Shown here: positions 1 to 12,177 of the stretch, one piece after another
How the letters are laid out: each line of letters begins with the position of its first letter
Numbering within the stretch: the first letter of the stretch is position 1
Assembly (NCBI RefSeq): GCF_030247185.1
Contig: NC_080571.1
Location: 108,831,128 to 108,895,127 of the forward strand
DNA from: Malaya genurostris
Lineage: Eukaryota > Arthropoda > Insecta > Diptera > Culicidae
Reading direction: 5' to 3'
DNA: 64,000 nt
Program-made: the position numbers and the translations under genes
Notes under the pieces: generated by a model
What the model was told of the DNA's origin: nothing
Databases searched by the model: none
The model's input: the letters and a program-made list of their open reading frames with translations, nothing else

Positions 1-1560
1 GATGGCTGAACCAATTCTCACTAATTAAGATTCGAACGAAATGTCTTATGATCCCAGAGCCGACATCCGGTTCCGGTATTACAGCACTTATCGTGGGAAA
101 AACTTCCCATTTTCATGGGTATTTTAACACAAGTGATGGCGAAACGAGGTTCAAATTTTTATAAAACTTACAGGTAAATTCATCTAGTTGGCAGACCATG
201 TTAGTTAGTGGATATACAAATCTACTTTGGTACTACCAGTCCCCGGTTTCTGCTTTCGAAAGCACCGGTGTAGAAAAGCTCCAAAAACGGAACTCACTTC
301 GATTTCTCAACAACAGTTCAACCGATTTTTGAAAAAAATTATGCAAATTAAAGCCCTCATTGTCTTATAAGACACTATGTAATTTTATCCAAATCCGACT
401 TCTGGTTCCAAAATCATAAAGCGATGAGTGTCAAAACTTTCATACACAATTATGCAAAACCGGTACGCATCGGTACGTGCTGGTACGGAAGAAGAAAACA
501 CCACCACCTAGCACACAGTGCGCTTTGTTCAATTTTGTAAAGCGTGCAAAGCTGCCACATTTAAATCTATATTAACTTAACATCACTGTTTACAAATTGA
601 AAAGGTTAAGGTAGTTTACACCCAAAAATGTGTTTGATTTTATTCGAGTTTGAATAATATGTCATATATGTCATATACCATTCGACTCAGCGTGACAAAT
701 ATTGTCACTCACTTTTCTCGGAGATGGCTGAACCGATTTTCACACTCTGCATATTCAAATGAATGGTTTTATGTTTCCATACAACGTTCATGAATTTCAT
801 TTGGATTCGACTTCCGGTTCAGGAATTACAAGTTATGGTATGCGGAAATATTATTAATAATGGAATTAATATCCCTCACTTTTCTCGGAGATGACTGAAC
901 TTATTTTCACAAACTTAAATTCAAATGAAAGGTCTTATAATGTCATGCAAAGTTCCTGAATTTCATTTGGATACGACTTCCGGTTCCGAAATTACAGGGT
1001 GATATGCACCAAAAGTGTGGAAATAATGTCACTCATTTTTCTTAAAGATAGCTAAACCGATTTTCACTAGCTTAGGTTGAAATGAAAGGTCTTATAGTGC
1101 CATATAAAGTTCCTGAATATCATTTGGATCCGACTTCCGGTTTCGGATTTGCAGTGATATGCTTCAACAATGTGAAAATAATGGCACTCACTTTGCTCGG
1201 AGATGGCTGAGCCGATTTTCACCATCTTAGATTCTACTGCAAGGTCTTAAGATGCGATAAGAATATTCCAATTTAAATTCGGATCAAACCCCTGGTTCCG
1301 GAGGTAGGGTGCTTAGTGTAAAAATGTCAAATTTATAAGTCTTATTAATGTATGGTTGAATGAACCGAATGTGACTACGCCGATATCCAGCTTTGGGTTC
1401 CGGAAGTACTGACGATAGTAATCAAACGTCATAAAATAGAGCCCACTTCATTTACTCACATATGGTTGAATAGATTTTCACAAATTTAAATTCAAATGTA
1501 GTATATGAATGTTGTATATAAAAGTCTTCCAAAATCTTTTAAATTGTAGTATTTCGGGGA
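1..1560 (+). repeat. Degenerate tandem repeat family S
   Basis: A unit containing AGATGGCTGAACCGATTTTC and GACTTCCGGTTCCGG recurs. The AGATGGCTGA anchors at 722, 889, 1045 and 1201 give spacings of 167, 156 and 156 bp. A head motif, CATATACCATTCGACTCAG, is at 664-690. No protein is encoded. The same family recurs in both orientations across the window (listed separately). It is an ancient dispersed repeat with a tandem core; its class is unknown. Confidence 0.75.
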
Positions 1561-2567
1561 GTTTCTGCTGTAATATATGGGAGAAAATTAATAATATGAG
1601 AAAGGCTGCATTAAATTGACACGAATAATTGATGCATATGCTCCTTTAATATTCTGTACCACCCATAACTAAATTCCCCAATGTTACGAAATTGACAATT
1701 TTCCATGATTTTGAAAGTCAATGTCAAAAATCGACAAGCGTTATCCTTAGTTATAAATTTCTGTAGGAATATTATTGTTACTAATTTACACACCCCTCAC
1801 CGGTAAATCAACGATTTTAGACGTAAATCAATCAGTACTCATGTCTGATCTGGATCGTATGTGATTTTACTCCACAATGATCGAAGCTAATCGAATCATC
1901 CAATGATTGCTCTTACATGAATCAAGAATCATTTTAGCTCTGAATCACTACAGATTTTATGTAACGGAAAATCAGTACCGATTTTTATCGATATGATTTA
2001 AAGTTCACTGATCAACTTAACATAGAAAGATCAGATCAGTAGTGAGCTTTATTGGGAAACATCACAAGCGATCTTCTTCGGGAGTGATGTCGATTTGACG
2101 GTTTTCTTATCTTCATTTTCCCAGCCCTGTCAGCAACAATTTCAGCTTGATAATTGACACTGCAATCGCCCAGCATCAGCGTGATGTATGTAACAAAGAA
2201 TGTAATGTAATGTAATTTTACATTTCACGAGCTAACATTGCACGTTCGTTGTCATATTGGTGAACGACCTGTGAAGTTTGTGGCAAAAGATTTGCCTGAA
2301 GGGTGCATCGACGCTTGAACAATCTCCGAATAATGTTATTATCAATGGTTGGCCCTTGTTAGTGACATGAATAACAAGATTTATTCTACACTGAATGTAG
2401 TGCCTGCTCCATCATATTCGAACTTTACGCATTTATGCGGCTGAAGTCAGATGCGATACCTTATTTTTTTATAATCTTTAAAAGGTTAAAAGCTACTGAA
2501 AAGATTTACAGTAAACTGAAATCTGTCCACTTAGCAATGGTGATTTTCTCATATCGTATCATGTTTA
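1561..2567. other. AT-rich stretch, nothing recognised
   Basis: Both strands have only short chance ORFs. Around 1800-2030 there are many GAATCA/TGATTC-like words, perhaps an old decayed repeat, but I could not find matching ends. Confidence 0.4.
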
Positions 2568-3161
2568 GGGTAAAGTGTTATAATATGCCCCCCTTAAGAA
2601 AACGTTGAGATATTTCCAAGTGTATTGATATATTTTCCTCGAAAATGTAAGTATTTCATTGCAATACGGATGAGGAACATAATTTTCAATGACTCCAATA
2701 GAAAAGATGAGAATTGATTGATATAAACACATTTTCCAAATCGGTCACATTCTTAGTTTTTTTGGCTCGCCTCAGACATAATGCCCCAGCAGCCGTAAAA
2801 TATGCCTCACAACAAATCAGTGGCATGACACACAACAAAAGACATTTCATCCCACAACAATGATGCATTATGCTTCTTGAAATGTCCATAAAGTTACTGT
2901 TTTGAGATAATCAGTACGTCAAAGAAATGGCGGATAAAACATCTATTTAGTCGAAGCAAAACCTTACATCGAAAAGCTGCAAAATGAAATTTTTAGTTTT
3001 TTCATACTTTCCTGCAAACGACAACCACCAAACTTGCATAGCAGAAAGATCCTACGAAAAGATAGTGTTAGTGATAAAACTTTGGTTCAGAAAAGTCTTC
3101 AATGCTTAAGAAAGGAAAGGGGGCATTTTGGCTAGCAGGGGCGCTTTATAAGAATTTCCCC
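2568..3161. mobile_element. MITE-like element with TA flanks (594 bp)
   Basis: The left end (GGGTAAAGTGTTATAA) and the reverse complement of the right end (GGGGAAATTCTTATAA) form imperfect terminal inverted repeats, each followed by a run of C (GCCCC). TA flanks both sides (2566-2567, 3162-3163). No ORF is credible. The ends are diverged, so the class is inferred. Confidence 0.5.
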
Positions 3162-4149
3162 TATATAAAGAACGACGTATGTTCATATATTTGTAACGGA
3201 ATGACTCTAAAACAACTCACCGGATTATTATCAACCTTTTTGAATAGGTTGAAATGATTATTTTGGAGGGGGAGAGAGTGCAGCAGGTGTCCCTAGCCAG
3301 GACCGGGAAAGAGGTGGTTACGGTGGGTAGTACTAACCACCCGAAATTTCCAAAGGTGGGTAATTACCCACCTGAAATTTCGAACGAAAAACAACATTAG
3401 TATTATTATTGTAATTCGGAATAATAAATAAAATCCAAATTATAGAATGCTAATTCTCAAGGTAGAGAAAGGATGTGAATTTTTTTAACAATATATTTAT
3501 TAAGATGAGACTTGACAAGGATCATTTGAGCAAGCAGAAATCTTTTAGTAACTTGACTTTCCCCTTCCAGCCGAGCTTAAGCATCTCATCAATGTAAACC
3601 ACTCCGATATACCGAAAAGTACCGATAAAGGTCTTTTACCCTTTATTATCCGACCCGGCAAAAGAAGAATGCAGTAGAAAGTAACAACTTCTGGTAGCTT
3701 TGACGAATCTAATAGTAAATGGTAGAAGTGCTTTATCGGGATTTCTCCGGCAGATGTTTAAGCTCAACTCCTTTGGTATATAGTGAAAGCTAAGATACTA
3801 AGATACTTGTCTCGTCTCAGCTTCTATATTTTCACATAAATAAATCACTCAAAATCTTTTGACTTAGGTCTACGTTTATGTTTTCTATACCGGTGTGCAA
3901 ATTCAAAATACAAAAAATAATACCGTACAAACAGGTTTTGAACATTAATATCTCAATCATTTTGAATTGATTTTCAATATCACAAACACAAACATCATAC
4001 AAACTGCTTGGAAATATTTCTACGCATATTTCAGATAATTGGTGATTGGAACTTCAGTTGGGAACGAAAATCATTGTCATGGTTTCCTTTAGCAAATAAA
4101 ACAGTTTTGTCTGTACACGGTTTTCATAAGATTTCTGGGTTTCAATGAG

Positions 4150-4900
4150 TGCGTTCGCATTGAATAAAATTACTCATACAAAACAATATTTTGTATCGAA
4201 TAGACTCCATCCTTATAGAATTATTTGTCAATGACCTGAACATAGACTTCAGTTGTAGTGATGACTGTCTCGTTCTAGCCAAATATTTTTCACTTGCGTG
4301 TCTTTTTCTGATCAGTAAAGGACAATCAGTCACTGGGGCTAGGTTATTGTGAATAAGGTGGGTGAGGAAACAGATTGCAGCCCAATTCGTTAAATATTTT
4401 CATTGACTTATGTCACGATGCATTGTCTTGGTTAACGGTGATTTTTTGGTTCATCTTATGGGGCCGTTTTTTACGATTTCGCACTTCAAACGCATCAATA
4501 AATCATTGTAATGATCACTTTTGAAGGTACTTTCTAGCTCAAGGAAGTCAATGTTAATGATATCTCGAGCATCTAAAAAACAGACGCCATGATTGTTCAA
4601 CTACCTGGTACGTTTTCGGGTGACTTTTCCAGTATGAATACTGGTATGACTCCGGATGAAAATAGTGGATCCATGTTTCGTCCATTGCTTCATACAAACG
4701 TATTGTGAGCGAATGCGGCATCCATTTGGAAAAGATCTTTTTTATGCCCAGATTTTCGTACAAGATCGTAAAAGAACTTCCAGTTTATGTGCTAACCTAC
4801 TCAACATATCTAATCTAATGAACTTTATGAAAACTTGCTTAATTTTTTCCGGTTGACTGTTTCATTTGGCCACGTTCAAAATCAGAACACTACAAGCCTT
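4150..4900 (-). pseudogene. Mariner (DD34D-type) transposase relic
   Basis: The minus strand reads MDETWIHYFHPESYQYSYWK, matching the mariner motif around the first catalytic Asp (DETWIHHFTPES in relatives). After frame changes come INIDFLELESTFKSDHY, SMKIFNELGC and PHPPYS at about 4340-4440, the region just before the third Asp. SDCPLLIRKRHASEKYLA follows. Stops and at least two frameshifts break it; near 4440-4460 a stop follows NGPIR. The N-terminal helix-turn-helix part is not recognisable. It lies inside the hAT-like element, so it is a nested insertion that has decayed. No ends were found. Confidence 0.65.
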
Positions 4901-5529
4901 TATTTTTTAATGGATCCGAGTGGGGGAAATACTTCTCAAGCTAGTGCTGGGTTTGCACAGATTTTTTCCCTTTAAAATGCTATGTTTTATCAATACAAGG
5001 TTTTATCAATGTTTTATCGTTATTTCCTTTTTTCATAAATGAATTAGTAACGCCGCTCATATGTAACGTCTTATATTCAGTGTTTGTGAATAAGGTGGGT
5101 ATTAATGTGAAAATTTGACACATGTTCTTTGAAGGTTGGTACTTTCGAAAAATGAGATTAGTTCGACATCACAAACGTCATCTCTTGGTCAGTCCCGGGA
5201 ATTATTGATCAATGCGTTATGTACATCAGCGGCTGGACTGTTCATCGATTTGATTTATGCGCCGTTCGACTGGCGCCACATTTTGATTGAAGATCGGTTG
5301 TTTCTTTGTATTCGAGGAAATGCTGGATGACCTGGAAAATTCTCAAAGAAATAATTTCGAAAATTTGCAGACACGAATAAGTTAAAACGGATCACGAAAG
5401 CCTGCTGCCTTTGTATAGAAACTAGCTGGGTAGTCCTTCGTTACATGCAATGTTTTATAGAAACAAAACATTAAAAAAAACGACTTTGCACTTTTAAGGG
5501 ATAAATATAATTTCCGTTAGAATAAAGGA

Positions 5530-6420
5530 CTACACTGGAACCTCAATTTACGCGCAGAGCCGTGGTGCGTAAATAAAATTTCGCGTAAATTAAATAAACC
5601 ATAGCGTTATTTCAAATATTTTGGGTAAAACAAGGTTTTTCAAATTTCATTTGATTTTAGTGTAAATAACATGAACAATCCTACTACGTCCAATGCTTTA
5701 GCGTCTGAGGACCTTCTGAGTATGTTCTGTTACTATGTAAATGCTTCAGAGATGTTCCAAGATCCAAAAACTACTTGGAGTACTGTCCTTAAGAACTACA
5801 CTGTGTCACAACAAGAACTACAACAGCTAATACATTTTTTGTTTGTAGTTCAAACTTTTAGAGCTACACATTGTTTACTTGTTTATTTTTAGCTGTTCCA
5901 GGTAGGTTCCCAGTCGTCCAAGAACTTCAGTGTAAACAGATCTTAAGATCAATACGAGCACTGGTAGATCTTAAGGCCTACACTCCAGGAAGTTCTTGGC
6001 TGGATCATCGGTTACGTTGGTAGACCTTGAGGCCGTTTCCGAGGAGGTTTTAAATTAGCAAGTTCTTCTACAGATCTTATCACAGTATGTCAATTTTCTG
6101 TAAATAGTACTACGAGTACATACCGCACCTAATAGTTATATAAGAGCGATTGTATACAATATTTGTTTTCCAGATAATTCTTGGATGCCCACGCTCTTAT
6201 TTAGATTCTTTGTAATTAAACAATTCATTAATGTACATTTCATAATATTCAATTTCCTGACGTATGTTAGATTGTTTTGTAATTATATAAATTGAAATTT
6301 TCATCATTATGCAAAAACCTTTTTTTACGCGATCATCGCGTAAATTAAATAAGAAATCGCGTTATTTCGAATAAAGCGCGTGAAAAAAGTCGGCAAATTA
6401 AATTTGCGTAAATAGTGGGT
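5530..6420. repeat. Element with ACGCG/TTTACG subterminal repeats
   Basis: ACTGGAACCTCAATTTACGC at about 5533 and a block with TCGCGTAAATTAAATA at about 5581 recur as a direct copy near 6337 (CGCGTAAATTAAATAAGAA), followed by TTTGCGTAAATAGTG. ACCTCAATTTACG-type ends resemble pogo/Tc1 MITEs, including the 24 kb and 29 kb elements. Between them (5671-5892) is a 73-codon ORF of no known family. Confidence 0.35.
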
Positions 6421-6485
6421 CGTTTCCCCCGGTATGAAAAATTACCCACCTGAGTTTTACATGTTTCACCGGCCCTGTCCCTAAC

Positions 6486-8640
6486 AGGGGTTTCTGGTAA
6501 AATATATCTATATGATAGGGGTCATGATAAAATATATCTTACAAGCTAACCCGTCGAACTTCGCCTCGACCAAAATTATTTTGCGAATTTTTCAAATGGG
6601 CGTATCAGCAAGTGACTTTGTTTATCTATTATGCTATTGAATACTAAGCCGTTTTTTAAGTTTACTAGAGGTTAGAAGAATGATTACTCTTATTCAAACT
6701 GATTTCGTTAATGGCTGGCCTCGTAACTAGCTCGCCAGGTGCAGTAGGGCATTTCAAACCAATAGTCGAATCATTGGAGATCATCAGAAGAAAAATCTGA
6801 GAATCCTTCACCGCTAGTCTAGGGTGGTTACAAAGTCTAGGGTGGTTACAAAGTGGTGCTTGATCGCTGTTACAAAGCGAGTCAAGTACAGTATCAAGCA
6901 AGGATGGCTTTTATCGTATCAAAGAACGTTCGCTGGCAACTCTTCACCGATTGAATCAGTGCCATCAAAGAGAGTTGGAAATCATCGCAACAACAAAAAA
7001 CCCGGCATGGCTCATTTAACATAGAATCGACACCAGTGCGAGAGCGAATTTCTCTCGATGACATTTCTGAGAATCAAAGGTTAGCACGCTGCTGTGGGGA
7101 TCCTCTCTGAAGCAACAAACGGTTGCTTATTCTCGTTTCGCGATCCGATTCTATACAGGCAGTTGATAATTGCGATAGAATCATTTTACTATTGCCGCTT
7201 ATTCTAACTATGTGCATATAATCTTTGTATAAGTTGTGTCTATGAAAATGTATGTGAATACTCCACACAAGGGTTTTGAAATATTGCAACCTAGTATGAG
7301 AATCATCAAGTCGAATCATCGATTCGATTTTCTGCGATAATTGTCAACTTGCGATTCTCTCTTGGTAAATTCTACACAGCGGCGATCATTATCAGACTGC
7401 AATTTTTTTTAAGGGCCGAGAAATACTCAGAGTATGAAGTGGAGCGAAGGAATGTAGAAAAATTCTCTCGCGGTTCATGCATTGAGAGACTCGAGTTCTT
7501 GTAGCATCTTCTACCGGATTGAAAATGTTGTATACAATATAGATAGCAATATAGCAGCTTCTGTGAAATTTTCGGCAATCACCAACACTGGTATCAAGTT
7601 TCTATTATAAATTTAGCAATAAAATACTAAATTTCTGGATATATCAAAAATTCAAATGTCCGTTGCATCCAATATACTACACTTTAATTAGTACATGAAC
7701 AATGAATTAATTTGAATACAAGGCAGTCATATAAATTAGTCAAATAACCATATCATGTGCAACATTGACTTATTGGTTTATTCGGTCTACTATCACCATC
7801 GTTTTGATGTTCTATACCGTAGCATTTATTGACATCAAAAAAAATTTGAAATACAAAAACCAGAAAATACGATTCATTTTCAGAACGTATGCTCATGTTT
7901 TGACACAACGAAATAGATTTATGCAAAAAGTACGAAGAATCACATAATTCAATTTTTAGAAATCATGAAGACTTTCGCAAAGACCGCATTTATTTCAAGG
8001 CGATTAGTTCTACATTTAATTTAAATCTATACATTCCTGACAAAAATTAAAGTGCATGAAGTTTTCGCATTCCGAAAAAGCCTCAAATTCGTAATTACAA
8101 TCTAAAAAATTCTTACTGCTTGCATTCAAAACAAACATGACGTACACATAGAGCGGGTTTCAAAATATTTCGAAAAAGATTTATCGCTGATTTATACTGA
8201 TTCTTTACTTTGCTTTATAAACTCTATGAAGAATGGTCCACTTGACTGGAATATGCTCTTATAATGGTTTTCTGTTACCTGTCGTGGTGTTTGAAGTTTT
8301 AATTCATGATGTAGCATTGAGGAGAGCTACAAGTATTTATTAATATTAAAAATGTTACTTGTGTAAGGAGCCAATGGAAAAAAAGTTGAAGTTATGAAAT
8401 AGCAAGTTCAGTTGAGTTAAACTTCAACATAGTTCTGTGTGGCCGGATTGACCTAAAAACATTAAAAATTGTTTCTAATAATCACTACTGTCCCACATTA
8501 ATCTCGCAAACTTTGATATTCTTCATAAAAATACTAAATATTCAAAATCTAAAATTCAATATAGAAATCATCTTGGATTTGGATGTCATCATTATATGCG
8601 CTTTAATAAACTAATTCACGCAAAAGAAAAATTCAAGTAA
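6486..8640. other. No gene seen; one short tandem duplication
   Basis: Only chance ORFs of 60-81 codons occur and none resembles a known protein. An 18-bp unit, GTCTAGGGTGGTTACAAA, is perfectly duplicated at 6817-6834 and 6835-6852. Confidence 0.5.
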
Positions 8641-9190
8641 AACCTCTTTGTTTTAACGGAACTGAAACTTAATTCAAGATTTAAATTCGAAACCTGGAAC
8701 TGGCTCCGAATTCGTTTTCCCAATTCATGTTCGGAGTCCAGATTTGAAATTTTGGAATCGAACTCTTTTTCAGAAGCCAAATTCCGAATTTAATTCTAGA
8801 ACTGAAATCTGAACTTGAATTCCCAGTTTGAACTAAGGAACTGGATGCAGTTTCATAATCTATTTCTAGAACCCAAGGTCCGAATTCAATAACAGCATGC
8901 TGGTACCTAATTCTGAATCTGAATTATGGAAATGAGCTCTGAAACTGAATTTAAGAAGTACATTCTGATACTTTACTCTGGAATTAGAGCATGGTTCAGA
9001 CGTCAGTTCCACAGTTATGCTTCTAGAATCCAGAATTTATATCATAAATTTTGTTCCAAAAATCGAAAGTTGAATTTCTGAATCAGAATTGAGGATAAGC
9101 TCTAGATAATTCAGTTTCAAAATCTAGTCGAGAAACAAGTTCCAACAATTTGGTTCCAGAAGCTAGAATTTGTTCGAAATTCGACTTTCA
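8640..9190. repeat. Degenerate short-period GAATTC-rich repeat
   Basis: Words such as AATTCxGAA, GGAACTGxA and CCGAATT recur at roughly 15-25 base intervals without a fixed unit. This is low-complexity satellite-like DNA with no coding potential. Confidence 0.55.
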
Positions 9191-9859
9191 AACTTTGCAA
9201 TTTTGGTCCAAGATAATATATTTATCGATTGAAGCAACACAAAAAATTTAAAAAATAATAGATTTTCATAGAGTTTCTGAAATCATCCAACTTGGTCACC
9301 TCACTGATGTCTGGTCACTCTCGCTAGCTGAATGAATAGACTCTCTTTAAATATTTGCGTCATTTCGCATTAGCAGTCAATAAGGCGAGGCTAGAGAGCC
9401 CAACAATACAAGAAACATAATTTCAATACACGAAACATAACATAACATCACAAAGCCACCAAGCTGCCATTACGACTAGTTCTGGCGAAGAACAATAATG
9501 CTACTGTGACTAGCAACTAATTTTGTAAATCCGCTTGCCCTTCTCTTCTTACGCACAAGAGGAAATTATCAAAAGAAGGGGCTGATATGTATCTGACTAC
9601 ATCAAAACTTTCTTCCGAGTGCGAGAAAATCAAGCAAGCGGACATATTCTTCTTCCTTTACTCGTTGATTTCAAAATTTACTAAAAATTTAATCATAAAT
9701 TTCGGATCATATTTTCGAAGGCATTATTAAATAATGATGTTATTATGTTTAGTAAAACTTGCGATATTCGTGATCAATAACTTATTGCTCTGCATGTTGA
9801 ATGGTCAATTTTTAAAAGTGCCCCATAGCAATGTAAGATGCATTCACGTCAAAAGATTT
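9191..9859. other. No gene seen
   Basis: AT-rich with no recognisable element. CCGCTTGCCCTTCTCTTC near 9530 is partly complementary to AAATCAAGCAAGCGGAC near 9630, a weak inverted repeat about 100 bp apart. Confidence 0.4.
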
Positions 9860-10330
9860 TTCGGAGTTTCCCGAACCGGTTTCCACATAACTAGTATGAA
9901 AATGAAAAGGTGCATATTGGATTAGGGTTTCACTGGAATTCAACTTTCGGTTCCGGAGCCGAAAGCGCGAGGCAAATTTTGTTTTACTTCAAAATCTGAA
10001 GTTAAGCCTTTCTTTTGCTCACTAATCAAATTATGGGGGAGGTAAATCCCCGAGCGTAGTAACAGTAAAAACCTATATTAATCTACATATTAGTGTAATG
10101 ATGCCTTTCTCATATCAATCATACTATCATATATAATACTGCGGTATTCTTCAAAATATTTTGTTCAGTTCTTGTAAAAATAGCCGAAATCGGTTTGATT
10201 GGCCGTCTACTGATAATGACTACCGATTGGAATAGTTTTGAGGCTGGTATAGAAATTTTTTACGTGTTTTGATGGTTGGACTGATGAGAAGAGGACGGAG
10301 GTCTTAAATGTAATAGTGTACTAATAAATT
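9860..10330. repeat. Family S fragments
   Basis: TTCGGAGTTTCCCGAACCGG and TTTCGGTTCCGGAGCC are forward family-S words. From about 10180, GGCCGTCTACTGATAATG and AGTTTTGAGGCTGGTAT match the reverse-oriented subunit seen near 54490 and 54850, so two fragments abut here. Confidence 0.55.
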
Positions 10331-11869
10331 GACAGGTTTAACCATTCTACACTATTTCGGAAGAATTCTAACAAACTTACAAAACTAAGAAGAATATAAG
10401 CGAGTAATCTTTTTGTCCTATTTAGTCATACCCCTAGTTTATTTAGTCAAGCTATGTTAAATTACAGCGAGTAATCATATTTTTTAATCAAACCAAATTT
10501 TGTTTACATAACGTACATGAAAAATAAAAACGAAGGTTTAGTGAATTACTAGTCATTCCAAACATACGCATTTCAACACTTACCACTTTTCAAATTCTGT
10601 TCACGAGTAGTATAAACGGTATCTCTAATGTAATCATAAAAAAAATGTTGAACAACTCAATCTTTCGATGCTCATTTCATTACCTAGGATCTAGTTGGAT
10701 GTCATTATGCTTACACATACACAGAAAAATATTACAACATCTTCTCACAACTGCATTAAGAACTACAGTACTATTTGGAGGCGTAGTAAAAATATAAAAT
10801 ATCTTAGATAGTAATTTCTCGTAGATGACCAAAATTCTACCCTTCCTCACTAAATCATACAGTTTTAATAGATTCAGATTCAATTCTTCCGGAAATTCTG
10901 CAAAGTCAAGTTTTCCCGGTTTTCATTCCTTCGCAAAGTTTTCCCAATCACTACACTAGAATAACATTCAACATTGATTTCCGTTCTGACTTTTCCAAAA
11001 ACATCGCTTGTCACACAAGTTTTCCTTAATCTAATGATATGTATCAGTGTTACACTTTCCACCTTCAGGTTAGATTAGCTTACATTTGATATTAATGATA
11101 TGTATCGGTTACCGAAAATCGTACAATTTCCAACTAGCTCCCAAAGCCCGCTGTCGTGTACACAGTTTTCAGTGATATGTATGTGATACGAGTAGGGAAA
11201 TTGAGTGATAAAATGGATGAAAGGTTGCGCGCAGGCTCCGTACGACCCACAAACGTCAAATATCGAGTGACACTGGCAGAACTTTCGTATACAGTCCCCT
11301 TCTGGTTATCAATGCCACCCTCGAAATCCGGATAAATCGAGGTGCGAGCGATACCGCTTTCGGTGAAATGTTTTCGAAAGGGCGCAAGTCGTGTTTCGAC
11401 GAATATGCCTGTTTCACAGGTAAATTTTAATGGTTCATGTTCACTGTTTACTGAAGGGAGTAGATGTTTTCGTTGACGGCTGAAGTTTTCCATGTCAACC
11501 CCTGTTTAATCCGAGTCGGGCTCTATATAAATTTTAACCAACATTTTTTTCAAATGTATCATTTATCTATATTTTTTAGATTCTACTAAAAATCGCAGCA
11601 CAGACTATTTCTTTATAAGCAAAACTTGTTAGTCTAACATTGAGATATTTGAATTTTTTTACCATAGTAAAACCGAATATATTGTACAGAAATACATCGA
11701 GATCAAGTGTCATCCGGAAAGTTAAAAACAATATGGTACTTGAAATTGTATATTGAAATTTATGATAACTGTTTTCGTATGTTAAGAATCACGTAGTTTT
11801 GTACTTTTTCGACTGGTACTTCAAAATTGAATTAAAATAAAATTATGACAAAAAATCCGTTTTAATCCC
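10331..11869. other. No gene seen
   Basis: A 119-codon minus-strand ORF (11493-11134) and shorter ones show no motif I recognise. TATCAGTGTTACAC at about 11042 and TATCGGTTACC at about 11102 follow the same GATATG context, a short local duplication. Confidence 0.45.
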
Positions 11870-12177
11870 CCTGATGGTGCAATAATGTCTTTCTCATATT
11901 ACTCATAAATACGATAGATCCATTTAGCAGTTTTTGGACACTATTTCCAATATTTCCGAAACTTAATTTCAAGGACCGGAATTGTCGAAGCTAGTTCAAA
12001 TCCCAAGCAACAAATATGACCTACAAATTGAAACAGTTTTGATTCTAATTGAAATTAAATTTTCACTCTTATGTTTCGTCGCTCTATTTAGTGGTATAAA
12101 ATTTGTAACGCTTATCCCAGTAGGTCCGGAACCGGTAGTCGGATCCAAATGAAAATCAGGAGTTTTATTCGGGATTA
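11870..12177 (-). repeat. Family S, left part interrupted by DD37E element
   Basis: CCTGATGGTGCAATAATG and TTTCTCATATTACTC (about 11870) are the family-S tail in reverse orientation, followed by GTCCGGAACCGGTAGTCGG. It breaks at the TA of 12176-12177 and resumes at 13477. Confidence 0.65.

Larger units (their letters stand above)
3298..6477. mobile_element. hAT-like DNA transposon remnant (3.18 kb)
   Basis: The left end reads CAGGACCGGGAAAGAGGTGG and the right end, reversed, CAGGGCCGGTGAAACATG. CAGGGCCGG-type ends are typical of hAT elements. The flanks TCCCTAGC (3290-3297) and TCCCTAAC (6478-6485) are an 8-bp target duplication with one mismatch, as hAT insertion makes. Just inside both ends lies a shared GGTGGGTA-like motif. 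No hAT transposase reading frame remains. The interior holds a mariner relic and an ACGCG-rich repeat, so it is non-autonomous and nested. Confidence 0.65.

Noticed and set aside
11134..11493. 119-codon minus ORF
   Set aside because: No motif, no splice context, and no family resemblance; chance in repeat DNA.
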